The position numbers and the translations under genes were made by a program. Below the pieces are notes generated by a model. The model ran no database searches and was not told the DNA's origin. It was given only the letters and a program-made list of their open reading frames with translations. A DNA stretch of 64,000 nucleotides from Deltaproteobacteria bacterium. Lineage in GTDB: Bacteria; Myxococcota_C; UBA6777. Location of the stretch: positions 113,184 through 177,183 of the forward strand of contig PCBK01000080.1 of the NCBI GenBank assembly GCA_002731275.1, written 5' to 3'. Of the stretch, positions 50,977 through 60,664 are shown in pieces. Numbering within the stretch: position 1 is the stretch's first letter; the number at the start of each line of letters is the position of its first letter.

Positions 50977-51873
50977 ATGACGATGACTGCGCATAATGTG
51001 ACACGCTCTCAACACACTGTCAGCACAAGCGATGGTGCCTCTTCTACACTCGATGTGTTTCGTTCGGACAATGAGCAGGCTCCGGTGTTTTGCTGCTTCC
51101 CTGCGATGGGGGTGAAGGCGACTTACTATGACTCGCTCGCAGAAGCACTTAGCGCGCAGGGATATCACGTCGTCCTCACCGATCTTAGAGGGAACGGAAC
51201 CAGCTCTGTGAGGGCGGCCAAAGGTGTCGATTTTGGATACTACGAGCTCGTCAAGATGGATTGGCCCGCCGTACATAAACAGGTCATCGAGATGTTCCCG
51301 ACACAGCTCATCTTTTTCCTTGGACACAGCTTGGGAGGGCAGCTCTCCTGTTTGTACATGGGGACAGAGCCATCACTTCGAATCGACGGCTGTATTCTCG
51401 TCGCCTCGTGCTCGGTCTACTTTCAAAATTGGCCTGCGCCTGCGTTGTTGCGTGTGCTGTTTGGGACGCAATTTGCACGTGGGATTGCGCGCTTCTTTGG
51501 CTTCTTTCCTGGCAAGCAGTTTGGTTTTGGTTACCGCGAAGCGAGAGCGCTGATCCGCGATTGGTCCCACCAAGCACGCACAGGAATCTACAAAGATCTG
51601 CGCGGTGGAGTGGACTTTGAAACACCACTCCGGGAGGTCAAGACACCTCTCCTCGCGATCTCCTTCGAAGGTGACGAACTGGCCCCCTTCGCCGCTGTGG
51701 AGCACCTCATCAACAAGCTCTCCAAGGCACCCAAAGAACACATTCACATCACGACACAAGAGACGGCAGGGGAGCAAATCGACCATTTCCGCTGGGCCAA
51801 AGAGCCTTCACATGTCCTCAAACATATCCTCGCGTGGGTTGATGAGCGTGTTTCGTCTGAGACGGAAGAGTAG
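50977..51873 (+). CDS. Alpha/beta hydrolase
   Basis: 298 residues. AAGGAG precedes ATG 50977. There is no signal peptide. The fold is shown by the oxyanion region F-C-C-F-P-A-M-G, D-L-R-G-N-G, the nucleophile elbow G-H-S-L-G-G, the acid strand I-S-F-E-G-D-E-L-A-P and the late D-H-F-R-W histidine. It resembles uncharacterised esterase-like proteins with serine nucleophiles. The substrate is unknown. It is downstream of the GrpE-like gene (38-base gap), possibly co-transcribed. Confidence 0.88.
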   Translation: MTMTAHNVTRSQHTVSTSDGASSTLDVFRSDNEQAPVFCCFPAMGVKATYYDSLAEALSAQGYHVVLTDLRGNGTSSVRAAKGVDFGYYELVKMDWPAVHKQVIEMFPTQLIFFLGHSLGGQLSCLYMGTEPSLRIDGCILVASCSVYFQNWPAPALLRVLFGTQFARGIARFFGFFPGKQFGFGYREARALIRDWSHQARTGIYKDLRGGVDFETPLREVKTPLLAISFEGDELAPFAAVEHLINKLSKAPKEHIHITTQETAGEQIDHFRWAKEPSHVLKHILAWVDERVSSETEE

Positions 51874-51917
51874 ACAAGAACAAGTGTTGTGGGGAGACGA
51901 AATCAGGTGAAGGAAAG

Positions 51918-51939
51918 AGGCATGAAGGGGCTCATGCCT
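51918..51939. terminator. Hairpin between convergent hydrolase genes
   Basis: AGGCATGA (51918-51925) pairs perfectly with TCATGCCT (51932-51939) around a 6-base loop. It lies in the 107-base gap between convergent genes, where a bidirectional terminator would be expected. It lacks a T-run, so it is not a typical intrinsic terminator. Confidence 0.45.
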
Positions 51940-51980
51940 GTAAGCGTGGGGCTTGTCTCTGATTGTAAGGGGAGGCTTTG

Positions 51981-53192
51981 TTATTTCGCGGGCATACTGG
52001 CAAATGAGACATCGTTACGCTCTGAATCAATGAGGTACTTACGTGTCCCTTCACTTTTGCGCAGGATGACGTTGAAGAGCGCGGTCGCGTACTTGTTGAT
52101 TTCAGCGTGTGCTTCGGCGGGGGCGATGTTTTTATCTGAGCAGCCATCAGCGTCGAGAGCGTCTGGCGAGCTGAATCCAAAACGTTCCCAGTACTGTGCG
52201 AGATTGAGAGTGCAGAGATTGCTGTATGTTGCGTGTCCACCTGTTTCCAATGTGAGCAGGTATCGCGCGGCTTTGTAGTAATCGTCTTCGATCAGCTTCT
52301 CGTAGTACCCTTTCTGTTCCTCTTGGTAGTCGAGGGTCAGGTCATTTTTGGAGGCCTGCACCATGATGGGGACATCTGCGAGATCGTCGGCTTTGATACC
52401 CAGCGCGGCGACGCCTGTGGTGAAAGGAGTTTGGGGGATGCTGACCTTGATCTCCTTGAGGTACTTGAGGGTGGCGAGAGAGGTGAAGCCACCAAATGAG
52501 TGACCTGTGATGCCCACATTATCTGTTTGGATCATGCCAAAAAAGGAATCATCGGGGTTGAGATTCTTTTGTTTGAGCAGCTCGTGCAAAAACAGCATGT
52601 CTCTTGGGCGGTCTTGCGCAGACTGAAGCAGGACACCTGTGTCGCGAGCCTTACCTCCAGCGAGAATGTTGTACAGTGTGTTGTCTTCGTGATCGATCGC
52701 AGCGACGACATAACCGTGACTCGCGAGATGAGGTGTGTAAAAGATGGACTGGAAGCGAATCCCGCCGCTGCCGTGCGAATACAAAATGAGGGGATAAGGA
52801 CCACCTGATTTGTCGAGTTTTGCGTCTCTGTAAGCGTTTTGTTCGACGATAGGGATGTTGTTTTCGCCGGCGATGGCTTTTTGCGTTTCGGGAGGGGAAT
52901 CCTTGGTGACATCGTACTTGTCTTTCGCCGCGTCATCTGCGACGACAGCTGGATACCAGATCTCGATGACCATGGGGCGGGGATTTTCTGTGCCTTTGTG
53001 TTTACGAGAAGGATCTGTCAGACGAAGTGTCATGACACCCACTTTGTAGGGACCAGTTTGGCCTGGATCGAGGACGACTTCAGGGCCAGAAGGGACAGGA
53101 ACAGCACCACACGCTGCCAAAAATGAAAGAGAGAGGAGACAAAGAAACCAAACCTTGCGTTGCCAATGCTCTCGGCTTATTGGTCTTTTCAT
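51981..53192 (-). CDS. Lipoprotein alpha/beta hydrolase (PAF-acetylhydrolase-like)
   Basis: 403 residues from ATG 53192. The signal peptide ends F-L-A-A-C. The hydrolase core has Y-S-H-G-S-G-G, the nucleophile elbow G-H-S-F-G-G, Q-A-S-K-N-D (acid region) and a G-G-H-A-T-Y-S histidine. The order matches platelet-activating factor acetylhydrolase and dienelactone hydrolase-like lipases. It is membrane-anchored in the periplasm or on the surface, and an esterase role on lipids or polyesters is likely. The next upstream minus-strand gene ends 143 bases away. Confidence 0.87.
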   Translation of the reverse strand: MKRPISREHWQRKVWFLCLLSLSFLAACGAVPVPSGPEVVLDPGQTGPYKVGVMTLRLTDPSRKHKGTENPRPMVIEIWYPAVVADDAAKDKYDVTKDSPPETQKAIAGENNIPIVEQNAYRDAKLDKSGGPYPLILYSHGSGGIRFQSIFYTPHLASHGYVVAAIDHEDNTLYNILAGGKARDTGVLLQSAQDRPRDMLFLHELLKQKNLNPDDSFFGMIQTDNVGITGHSFGGFTSLATLKYLKEIKVSIPQTPFTTGVAALGIKADDLADVPIMVQASKNDLTLDYQEEQKGYYEKLIEDDYYKAARYLLTLETGGHATYSNLCTLNLAQYWERFGFSSPDALDADGCSDKNIAPAEAHAEINKYATALFNVILRKSEGTRKYLIDSERNDVSFASMPAK

Positions 53193-53335
53193 TTTTTTGT
53201 TCACCATACTAAGAGTCAAAATGTGACATTCGTACTTTGCACTTACATCGGACCTTGTCCGGTGTGTATCGTGGTCGTTTTGGCCCCTTTTGTCAAGGGT
53301 GCGCGCCCTCCAGATGCCTGATAGAACGGGAGAAT

Positions 53336-54958
53336 CTATTGTTTGTACTTTCGGCGATATTGTACTTTGGCCGTCAGGAGATGATCGAGTGTGGTGCGCA
53401 TTCTTTTTTTGGCGCCACGTCGTTCACTGTCGAGAAAGAACTTCAGCCGCAATCTCGAACCAAATGGAAGTAACGCGATCAACTCCTGTACGACGGACTC
53501 TGGTGGTTTGTCATGTCGAAGTTGATGGAGCGCTCGTTCGAGGAAGTCTGCAGGTAACGTGAGGGGGGTGAGTTGCTTGATGATGCGCGAGGTCATGTCA
53601 CACAGAAAGTGTGTCTTGGTCTCCTCAACCAACGCTTCAGGCTCTTGGAGCTGGGGGGCGACAGTGAGCAGGTGTGCAAACATCCAATCGGTGATGTAGC
53701 AGAGCAGGAGTAACCTTGGGTCGCGCTCAAAGCGCAAAAAGTCCATTGGGCTCATCTGATTGGAGAAGTGACTACCTGCTGCATGGGAGAGCCGCTTTCC
53801 AATGTTATCAGGTGAGATGTACAACACCTCCGGCCATTGTTCGAGGAGCGATGTGAGCGCGTCGTTCTCCTGCCTTGCCTCTTCGAGATCCATCTGCCAA
53901 TCGAGTGGGATCAGATACAGATGAAGGGCGGTCTTGGTGTGTTGAAAGAAGCGCAGGAGCGCGTCGAGCTGTCCACTTTGTAAGCGGGCTTGTTGGAGTT
54001 TTCTGTACTTATTGAGTCGGACGAGGCGCGCTGGAAGGAAGCTCTCCAGACCGATATCGATTTGGTGCGCTTGGCTGTTGGCAAAGTGCTGCCACTCTTC
54101 TGGGTAACGGTCGACGCTGTGGTAGAGGCTGTCGACGCGGGACGTAAAAGAGACGGGAGGTGTCTCTTTTGGCAGCGCGCCAACAAGGGCTGCGGCTTTG
54201 GCCGGGTGGGCTGTAAATTGGGGCGATGTGACATCGAGCATCGTCGCGCCGAGCTGCTTGAGCTGCTGGGCCTCTGTCGCAGCAAGTTGGGGCGATTTGT
54301 AGTCGGAACGTTGAGGGAGATTGTAGCAAAAGTGGCAGGCGGCCCAGCAGCCTGTCGCCCACTTGACGCTGACACGCCCCCGATACGCTGAGAGATCATA
54401 ATCTCTGGAGTGATCTTGTTGATCGAGCGGGATGGCCTTCATTCCACGTACTTCCCATCCTGTCTCTGTGTGACGCCAAGACATGTCTTGCATACCAGAC
54501 ACAACCGACGCCTCAAGCTCTGTAGAGAGACCCAGTTGGACCCATCGATGAAAGAACTGCTCTCCCGGCCCAAAAATATGGACAAGTCGCGTCTGTGAGG
54601 GGAGTTGCTTTTGGAGCTGGGCGCGGTAAAAGGCACCATCCAGATCAGCGTCAGGACCACCCATGATGACCATCTTGGGCGGAGGGTCTAGCGCCTGACA
54701 GAGTTGATGAGTGAGGGGGAGATCGTACTTGTATGGATCGAGGAAGGACAGCGCGAGTACATCGGGAGAATATTCTTGAATCTGTTGGATAGAGGTCTGT
54801 CCATCCGGTGCACCCAATTGGAAGATCTTGCTCTGGTGTCCAGCGTGTTTACAGATGTTGTGCATTGCGACGAGGTGGACTGGATCGGAGAAGAACTCAT
54901 TGCCTTTGGTCGTGCGATACCGACCTGTGTTGACAAACGCGATCCTCGATGAACCCAT
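53336..54958 (-). CDS. B12-binding-like radical SAM protein
   Basis: 540 residues. AGGT lies 7 bases before ATG 54958. The N-terminal 150 residues have a Rossmann-like cobalamin-binding layout (S-P-D-V-L-A-L-S-F-L-D, M-V-I-M-G-G-P-D-A-D), but no D-x-H-x-x-G. The radical SAM cluster is G-C-W-A-A-C-H-F-C (CX3CX2C) near residue 205. A TIM-barrel region and a C-terminal helical part of about 200 residues follow. Such enzymes catalyse methylations or C-C bond changes. It is 22 bases downstream of a MOSC protein gene in the same operon. The substrate is unknown. Confidence 0.85.
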   Translation of the reverse strand: MGSSRIAFVNTGRYRTTKGNEFFSDPVHLVAMHNICKHAGHQSKIFQLGAPDGQTSIQQIQEYSPDVLALSFLDPYKYDLPLTHQLCQALDPPPKMVIMGGPDADLDGAFYRAQLQKQLPSQTRLVHIFGPGEQFFHRWVQLGLSTELEASVVSGMQDMSWRHTETGWEVRGMKAIPLDQQDHSRDYDLSAYRGRVSVKWATGCWAACHFCYNLPQRSDYKSPQLAATEAQQLKQLGATMLDVTSPQFTAHPAKAAALVGALPKETPPVSFTSRVDSLYHSVDRYPEEWQHFANSQAHQIDIGLESFLPARLVRLNKYRKLQQARLQSGQLDALLRFFQHTKTALHLYLIPLDWQMDLEEARQENDALTSLLEQWPEVLYISPDNIGKRLSHAAGSHFSNQMSPMDFLRFERDPRLLLLCYITDWMFAHLLTVAPQLQEPEALVEETKTHFLCDMTSRIIKQLTPLTLPADFLERALHQLRHDKPPESVVQELIALLPFGSRLRLKFFLDSERRGAKKRMRTTLDHLLTAKVQYRRKYKQ

Positions 54959-54980
54959 GAAGCTACCTTTCTATGCTCAT

Positions 54981-55547
54981 TTACGGCGATAACTTGGTGA
55001 CTGTGTCGCCGCGACGGATGATACCTGCTTGGATGACGCGCGCATTGACACCACGAAGATGGAGCGCCTTGCCTTTCGGAGAGTTGACGAACTTAACGGC
55101 TTCGACACCAAATCGCTCTGCGTACTTTTTGCACCCATTGTGTGGATAGGGTGTGATCTCGACGATAGCTTCTTCTCCGATGGCCAAACGACTCCCCACT
55201 GGGAGGTCCGCTTCGCTGAGTGATAGATCAACATACAATTGATCTCCCATCAAGGCCCATCTCTCCTGTGTTTGTGCGATGAGCTTTGTTGCGCGGATAT
55301 TTGTGAGCGTAATCTGAAGCTCTGGATGTGGGCCGCCATCTTCCGTTTTTGAGCTACCTCTTGCCTTCCAATTGTCGCCTACCAGACCATCTCGCAGCTC
55401 CAGATGGGCTTCTTCGAGGATCACTCGCGCACCTGTTTCGGGGCGTGCGACGAGCCAATCAAGTGTCCCTTTGCCTTTGGGAGCTGCTTCGATCTCTGGA
55501 AGACCTGCTTCCAGGGTCGCTTTGTTTTGGTGGAATGGTCTGTGCAT
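54981..55547 (-). CDS. MOSC-domain protein
   Basis: 188 residues. GAGGAG lies 6 bases before ATG 55547; an upstream in-frame start is weaker. The MOSC domain has the conserved cysteine in H-N-G-C-K-K-Y and the C-terminal block G-V-N-A-R-V-I-Q-A-G. MOSC domains carry sulfur or bind molybdenum-cofactor intermediates. Here the domain stands alone rather than fused to a beta-barrel or NifS-like part. It is transcribed with the radical SAM gene (22-base gap), which suggests a shared pathway. Confidence 0.88.
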   Translation of the reverse strand: MHRPFHQNKATLEAGLPEIEAAPKGKGTLDWLVARPETGARVILEEAHLELRDGLVGDNWKARGSSKTEDGGPHPELQITLTNIRATKLIAQTQERWALMGDQLYVDLSLSEADLPVGSRLAIGEEAIVEITPYPHNGCKKYAERFGVEAVKFVNSPKGKALHLRGVNARVIQAGIIRRGDTVTKLSP

Positions 55548-56060
55548 ACTCTTCTCCTCTGTCACAAGTGGCCTCATGACGTTCTTTTTGTCGCTTGATA
55601 TGTCGCTTGTTTTGGTCTCTTGAGGGGAAGATATCTTTCGTTTGCTTCAAAAAATGCAGGTGTGTTTGAGTTAGGTCAATGGCTGTCTGAGCATCCAATG
55701 TACAATAGCATCCAGTGTAAGGCCAAAAGATGAAAAAAGAAATACGCCAGGGCTTGGGTGAAGGTCATCAAGTTCGTTGTTCGTCGTTGGCAGAGCGTTG
55801 CTATGCCGCCTCCTCACGCCTGCTTGCTCGCTCTTGAGCCTGTGCCCCTACGTATGCTTTTTTCTATCTTCCGACCTTACCCAAAAAATCATGGCCAGAA
55901 ACAGCAAAGATCGACCGGGTTAGGCTTTTCCAATAAAAAAAGCTCCACGAAAGAGGACTACAAGCTCTACGTGGGGCTTTTTTCCAATCGATTTTTTGAC
56001 TTGGAATAGCCTTATATCCTTCCAAGAGTGGAAAGGATCCAAGATGAAGAGAGGTACAGG
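55548..56060. other. 513-base divergent intergenic region
   Basis: This separates the MOSC/radical SAM operon (minus) from the hydrogenase operon (plus). It holds an imperfect 12-base direct repeat (55691-55702 and 55708-55719) and the hairpin at 55935-55983. I find no convincing protein gene. A small RNA ending at that terminator is possible. Confidence 0.45.
55935..55983. terminator. Strong bidirectional terminator or attenuator upstream of the hydrogenase operon
   Basis: AAAAAAAGCTCCACG (55935-55949) pairs with CGTGGGGCTTTTTT (55970-55983) with one G-U pair. T-runs occur on both strands. It is flanked by divergent genes, so no known transcript ends here. It lies 77 bases before hydB. Confidence 0.7.
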
Positions 56061-57176
56061 ATGACATCATGGCGCATGGAGATCAGCGGATTAACTGATC
56101 TGTTCGATGTCTTACGAGCACAAGACTACAAGATCGCGGGACCACAGATCAGAGATGGTGCGATCGTCTACGATGAACTCTCCAGTGTGGAGAAGCTCCC
56201 TCGTGGCTGGATTGAGGAGCAGGGGGCTGGTTCATATCGGCTCAAAAAGGATACGGAGGACGCGTTCTTTCGGCACACGGTCGGTGCACATAGCTGGAAG
56301 AAGTTCTTTTTGCCGCCGCGTCGGACGATATGGAAAATGGAGCAGAGGGGAGGGCAGCTGCATATTCTGCCACAGGAGACGCAGCTCTCGCCGTGGGCGC
56401 TGTTTGGTATACGCTCCTGTGATCTCCATGCGATCGGTAAGCAGGACAACATTCTATGTGAAGGTGCATTCGTCGATCCCTACTACAAAGCTGCGAGAGA
56501 GGCTTCGTTTTTGATCGTAACGGAGTGTCTTCGGGCGGGACAGACCTGCTTTTGTACGTCGATGGAGACTGGACCTGCTGTCGAAGAGGGCTTCGATCTC
56601 GCGCTGACTGAGCTGCTCACTCCTGAACACTTTTTCCTCGTACGGGCTGGCTCCGAAAAGGGCGAAGCTGTGTTGCAACAACTCTCTCTCAATGAAGCCG
56701 CGACCGAAGACATCAAGCGCGCAAAAGATTCACTTGAGGTCGTCTCACAGCAGATGGGCCGCACACTACAAACAGAAGGGCTTAAAGAACGCATTGAGGC
56801 GGCTATCCAGCATAAACACTGGGAAGATGTCGCGAAGCGTTGCTTGGGCTGCACAAACTGCACGATGGTGTGCCCCACATGTTTTTGTACGGGGGTCGAA
56901 GATACAACGGATTTGACCGGTAGTATGGCCGCACGTACGAAGGTCTGGGATTCCTGTTTTCAAGAGGACTTTTCGTACATCCACGGCGGACCTGTCCGCG
57001 CGTCTCTGTCCTCTCGTTATCGCCAGTGGTTGACACACAAACTTTCGAGCTGGCACGACCAGTTTGGTTCGTCTGGCTGTGTGGGATGTGGAAGGTGTAT
57101 CGCCTGGTGCCCCGCTGGTATTGATCTTACACAAGAGGTTTTATCCCTCTCTCCTGTCGATGAGGAGAACTCATGA
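56061..57176 (+). CDS. hydB: Group 3b [NiFe]-hydrogenase (sulfhydrogenase) iron-sulfur beta subunit
   Basis: 371 residues. ATG 56061 with AGAGG upstream is chosen over GTG 56028. The sequence matches the HydB/AsrA family: I-R-S-C-D-L-H-A-I near residue 115, then two [4Fe-4S] motifs, C-L-G-C-T-N-C-T-M-V-C-P-T-C-F-C and C-V-G-C-G-R-C-I-A-W-C-P. It carries electrons between the NAD(P)-binding gamma subunit and the NiFe module in the cytoplasm. It is the first gene of the operon 56061-61109 and overlaps the next by ATGA. Confidence 0.93.
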   Translation: MTSWRMEISGLTDLFDVLRAQDYKIAGPQIRDGAIVYDELSSVEKLPRGWIEEQGAGSYRLKKDTEDAFFRHTVGAHSWKKFFLPPRRTIWKMEQRGGQLHILPQETQLSPWALFGIRSCDLHAIGKQDNILCEGAFVDPYYKAAREASFLIVTECLRAGQTCFCTSMETGPAVEEGFDLALTELLTPEHFFLVRAGSEKGEAVLQQLSLNEAATEDIKRAKDSLEVVSQQMGRTLQTEGLKERIEAAIQHKHWEDVAKRCLGCTNCTMVCPTCFCTGVEDTTDLTGSMAARTKVWDSCFQEDFSYIHGGPVRASLSSRYRQWLTHKLSSWHDQFGSSGCVGCGRCIAWCPAGIDLTQEVLSLSPVDEENS

Positions 57177-57637
57177 GCACGACATCTATCTCTTCTATGC
57201 TCGCATCGCATCCATTTTTTCGCGCTTTTACGGCTGAACAATGCCAAGCTATCGCTGATTGTGCATCACATGAAGTGTTGGATGTCGATTCGCATATCAT
57301 CACAGCAGGTGCACCTGCCGATCATTTCTATGTCCTCCTCTCAGGGAAAGTCGCGGTCAATCTTCACGTCACCGGACGTGGTTATATTACACTGCAAACC
57401 CTCGAAGGGGGCGACATCTTTGGTTGGTCCTGGTTTGTTGAACCACATACCTTTGACTTTGACGCATGGGTTCTCGAACGCGCCGAGGTGATCAGCGTGG
57501 ATGCAGCCCTCTGTACACAGGCTGTTCAACGTGATGATGCGCTCGGTGCCGTGTTGTATCAACATTTTGCAGAGGTGATGGCGCTACGTTTAAAAGCCAC
57601 AAGGCATCGATTGCTCGACATGTATGGATTGCGTTGA
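57173..57637 (+). CDS. Cyclic nucleotide-binding (Crp-like) domain protein in the hydrogenase operon
   Basis: 154 residues. ATG 57173 overlaps the hydB stop. The cNMP-binding fold is complete (F-F-R-A-F-T, G-A-P-A-D-H-F-Y-V-L-L-S-G-K-V-A-V, G-G-D-I-F-G-W-S). The canonical R-x-x-x-A cAMP cassette is not obvious, and there is no DNA-binding helix-turn-helix. Stand-alone proteins of this type are known between hydB and hydG in many 3b hydrogenase operons. It may regulate or assemble the enzyme. Confidence 0.88.
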   Translation: MSTTSISSMLASHPFFRAFTAEQCQAIADCASHEVLDVDSHIITAGAPADHFYVLLSGKVAVNLHVTGRGYITLQTLEGGDIFGWSWFVEPHTFDFDAWVLERAEVISVDAALCTQAVQRDDALGAVLYQHFAEVMALRLKATRHRLLDMYGLR

Positions 57638-57663
57638 GCGCACATCCTTGGAAGGAGGAGCGA

Positions 57664-58497
57664 ATGGTGACAGACAGACAACCTTCACCGATGACACCTG
57701 AGATCTTTGTGATCCACTCGATCGAACAAAACACCTCCGATGTGTTCACCTGGGGGCTTCGGCCTCGCGATACATCGAGCTGTGCGTTTCTGCCCGGACA
57801 ATTCAATATGTTGTACTTGTTTGGCAAGGGAGAGGTGCCGATCTCTATTAGCGGTGGGACGGAGACTGAGATACACCACACGATCCGCGCTACAGGGGTC
57901 GTCACAAAGGCGATGCAGGCGATGCAGGTAGGAGAGCAAGTCGGTTTAAGAGGACCGTATGGTCGCCCCTGGCCCATCGAAGAAGCCGAAGGCAAAGATG
58001 TCTTACTGATCGCTGGTGGGATCGGCTTTGCGCCACTTCGTCCTGTTGTGCACGCGATCATCTCAAACCGCGAGGCATTTGGCCATGTCACGATCCTCTA
58101 CGGCGCACGTGAGCCCGCCTCTCTTCTGTTTCAGGAGGAGTGTGTGTTGTGGCGTGAACAGCACGATATACACGTCGATGTGACTGTTGATATGGGACTC
58201 GATGGGTGGCGTGGACATGTTGGTGTGGTCACGACGAGGATCCCAAGTGTGACATTCGATCCTGCCCGTGTATGTGTGATGATGTGTGGTCCTGAGATCA
58301 TGATGCGTTTTTGTGCCGAGGCGTTGTTGTCTCTCAACGTACATGCCCAAGATATCTATGTCTCCATGGAGCGCAATATGAAGTGCGCTGTTGGGTGGTG
58401 TGGGCATTGTCAACTCGGTCCGACCTTTATTTGCAAGGACGGTCCTGTGTATCGATTCCCAGAGATCCAGCCATTTTTTCTACAAAGAGAACGTTGA
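57664..58497 (+). CDS. hydG: Hydrogenase FAD/NAD(P)-binding gamma subunit
   Basis: 277 residues. AGGAGG lies 5 bases before ATG 57664; the in-frame TTG 57634 is discarded. It has the ferredoxin reductase fold: F-L-P-G-Q-F-N-M-L (FAD), P-I-S-I-S-G-G, the G-G-I-G-F-A-P-L-R nucleotide-binding loop, and the [2Fe-2S] motif C-A-V-G-W-C-G-H-C ... C-K-D-G-P-V-Y. It exchanges electrons with NAD(P)H. It follows the CNB gene by 26 bases. Confidence 0.94.
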   Translation: MVTDRQPSPMTPEIFVIHSIEQNTSDVFTWGLRPRDTSSCAFLPGQFNMLYLFGKGEVPISISGGTETEIHHTIRATGVVTKAMQAMQVGEQVGLRGPYGRPWPIEEAEGKDVLLIAGGIGFAPLRPVVHAIISNREAFGHVTILYGAREPASLLFQEECVLWREQHDIHVDVTVDMGLDGWRGHVGVVTTRIPSVTFDPARVCVMMCGPEIMMRFCAEALLSLNVHAQDIYVSMERNMKCAVGWCGHCQLGPTFICKDGPVYRFPEIQPFFLQRER

Positions 58498-58526
58498 GTA
58501 TCTGCCACCTTTCTTGGAGTGACCTG

Positions 58527-59342
58527 ATGTCAGAAACCAAAACGAAACCAACCCTGGCAGTGTGGAAATTTACCTCTTGTGATGGCTGTCAGCTTAGTCT
58601 ACTCGACTGTGAAGACGAATTGCTCGCGATCGCTGGCGCCGTTGATATCGCTTACTTTCCAGAAGCCACCAGGGCGATGAAGCCCGGACCCTACGACGTC
58701 TCACTTGTCGAAGGTTCTCTCTCTACACCCGAACACCTCGAACAGATCAAAGAGATACGCGCACAGTCCCATATCCTCGTGAGTATCGGCGCGTGTGCGA
58801 CGAGTGGAGGGATCCAGGCGCTGCGCAATCTACAAAATGTCGACGAGATGACCTCGGCTGTGTACGCCCATCCCGAATATATCGAGACACTTGCTGATTC
58901 GAGACCTGTCGATGCGGAGGTGCATGTCGACTTTATGTTGCGTGGATGTCCGATCAGCAAAGCACAATTGATCGAGCTGTTGATCGCTTTGCTTCAACAA
59001 CGTAAGCCTAATCTTGCCCAAGGCAGCGTGTGTATGGAGTGCAAGAAGAAACAGGTCGTGTGTGTGATGGTCGCGAAGGGACAACCTTGTCTCGGACCTG
59101 TTACACACGCAGGCTGTGACGCACTTTGTCCGTCCTATAACAGAGGGTGTTTTGGTTGCTTTGGCCACGCACCGGACGCGAACGTCGAGTCGATCGTCGA
59201 AGTGTGGAGACACATCGGCTGTAGCGATCGCACTCTCCACCGGGCATTCGACCAATTTCACGCAGGGACCGAAGTCGCAGCACGAGCACGAGCATACATC
59301 GACGCATCAACGTCCGAAGACGAGAAAGGGAGCGAGACATGA
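58527..59342 (+). CDS. hydD: [NiFe]-hydrogenase small subunit (delta)
   Basis: 271 residues. GGAG lies 7 bases before ATG 58527. The cluster-binding motifs [20 protein letters not shown] and the C-terminal [10 protein letters not shown] and C-F-G-C-F-G are present, giving the cysteines for up to three [4Fe-4S] clusters. There is no Tat signal, so the enzyme is cytoplasmic. The gap to hydG is 29 bases, and it overlaps hydA by ATGA. Confidence 0.94.
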   Translation: MSETKTKPTLAVWKFTSCDGCQLSLLDCEDELLAIAGAVDIAYFPEATRAMKPGPYDVSLVEGSLSTPEHLEQIKEIRAQSHILVSIGACATSGGIQALRNLQNVDEMTSAVYAHPEYIETLADSRPVDAEVHVDFMLRGCPISKAQLIELLIALLQQRKPNLAQGSVCMECKKKQVVCVMVAKGQPCLGPVTHAGCDALCPSYNRGCFGCFGHAPDANVESIVEVWRHIGCSDRTLHRAFDQFHAGTEVAARARAYIDASTSEDEKGSET

Positions 59343-60664
59343 CGGATACACGAACGATCAAGGTGGACGTCCTCGCACGTGTGGAGGGCGAAGGTTCTTT
59401 GTATCTCAAAGTCGAAGGAGACGAGGTCAAAGAGGCCCGCTTGAAGATCTTTGAGCCGCCGCGTTTCTTTGAAGCGTTCTTGAGAGGGCGTGATTTTCAC
59501 GAAGCACCTGATATCACTGCGCGTATCTGTGGGATCTGTCCCGTCGCTTACCAGATGAGCGCCTGTCACGCGATGGAACAGATCTTCGGTGTGGATATCG
59601 ATCAGACCATTCGAGAGCTGCGGCGGTTGCTTTACTGTGGTGAATGGATTGAGAGCCACGTGCTTCATGTTTACATGCTCCACGCGCCCGATTTTATGGG
59701 GTATCAAAGCGCGATCGAGATGGCGGCTGATCACGCCTCCATCGTCGAGAGAGGGTTGCGCCTCAAAAAGGCTGGCAATCAGTTGATGACGCTCCTTGGG
59801 GGGCGAGAAGTCCACCCGATCAATGTCAAGGTCGGTGGGTTTTACAAGGCGCCCTCCAAAGCGGACGTGAAGACCCTCCTCGAAGAGTTGAAGTGGGCAC
59901 GTGATGCTGCGGAGGAGACTGTCCGCTGGGTCGCGCAATTTGATATGCCGACGTTTGAAAAAGACTACGCCTTTGTCGCGCTTCATCATCCCGACGAATA
60001 CCCACTCAACGAAGGGCGCTTGATCTCCAATCGCGGCCTCGATATCCCGATCGATGACTTCTTTGAACACTTTGAGGAGAGCCACGTCGCACACTCCAAC
60101 GCTCTGCACGCGAGCCACAAGGAGTATGGGGCGTATTTTGTCGGTCCGATAGCGCGATATGCCCTGAATTACCAACAACTCTCTGCGTACACTCGCGCTG
60201 TCGCAGCTGATATCGGCTTCGATCGTGTGTGTCGTAATCCATTCGAGAGTATCGTGATCCGCAGCCTTGAGACGTTGTATGCCTGTGATGAGGCGATCAG
60301 GATCATGGAACAATACGAAGAGCCGCTCTCACCTTGTGCGCCACTCGATGTCAAAGCAGGTGTTGGCTTTGGTTGCACTGAGGCACCAAGAGGGATCTGT
60401 CTTCACCGTTATGAAGTCGATGAAGAGGGAGCCATCGTCGATGCCCGGATCGTCCCACCCACCTCCCAAAACCAAAAGAGTATCGAAGATGATTTGATGC
60501 AATTTGCCAGCGCGCACATCGAGCTGTCCGATGATGATCTGACGTGGCAGTGTGAACAAGCGATTCGCAATTACGATCCCTGTATCTCTTGCGCGACGCA
60601 CTTTCTCAAGCTCGATGTCGAGCGGCTCCCAGCTCCCAAAGAGGACGAGGATGCAACAGAATAA
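59339..60664 (+). CDS. hydA: [NiFe]-hydrogenase large (catalytic) subunit
   Basis: 441 residues. ATG 59339 overlaps the hydD stop. The nickel ligands are in R-I-C-G-I-C-P (about residues 62-68) and D-P-C-I-S-C-A-T-H (about 413-421). Another 20 residues follow the His, the extension normally cut by the maturation endopeptidase. The length and motifs are those of group 3b enzymes, which reversibly couple H2 to NADP(H) and can reduce sulfur. The nickel insertion genes (hypA-F) are not in this window. Confidence 0.95.
   Translation: MTDTRTIKVDVLARVEGEGSLYLKVEGDEVKEARLKIFEPPRFFEAFLRGRDFHEAPDITARICGICPVAYQMSACHAMEQIFGVDIDQTIRELRRLLYCGEWIESHVLHVYMLHAPDFMGYQSAIEMAADHASIVERGLRLKKAGNQLMTLLGGREVHPINVKVGGFYKAPSKADVKTLLEELKWARDAAEETVRWVAQFDMPTFEKDYAFVALHHPDEYPLNEGRLISNRGLDIPIDDFFEHFEESHVAHSNALHASHKEYGAYFVGPIARYALNYQQLSAYTRAVAADIGFDRVCRNPFESIVIRSLETLYACDEAIRIMEQYEEPLSPCAPLDVKAGVGFGCTEAPRGICLHRYEVDEEGAIVDARIVPPTSQNQKSIEDDLMQFASAHIELSDDDLTWQCEQAIRNYDPCISCATHFLKLDVERLPAPKEDEDATE

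Noticed and set aside
55996..56018. TTGACT and TATATC before the hydrogenase operon.
   Set aside because: The spacing of about 11 bases is far too short for sigma70.
59258..60313. 351-codon minus-strand frame opposite hydA.
   Set aside because: It lies wholly inside the well-supported hydrogenase large subunit gene and has no recognisable domain.
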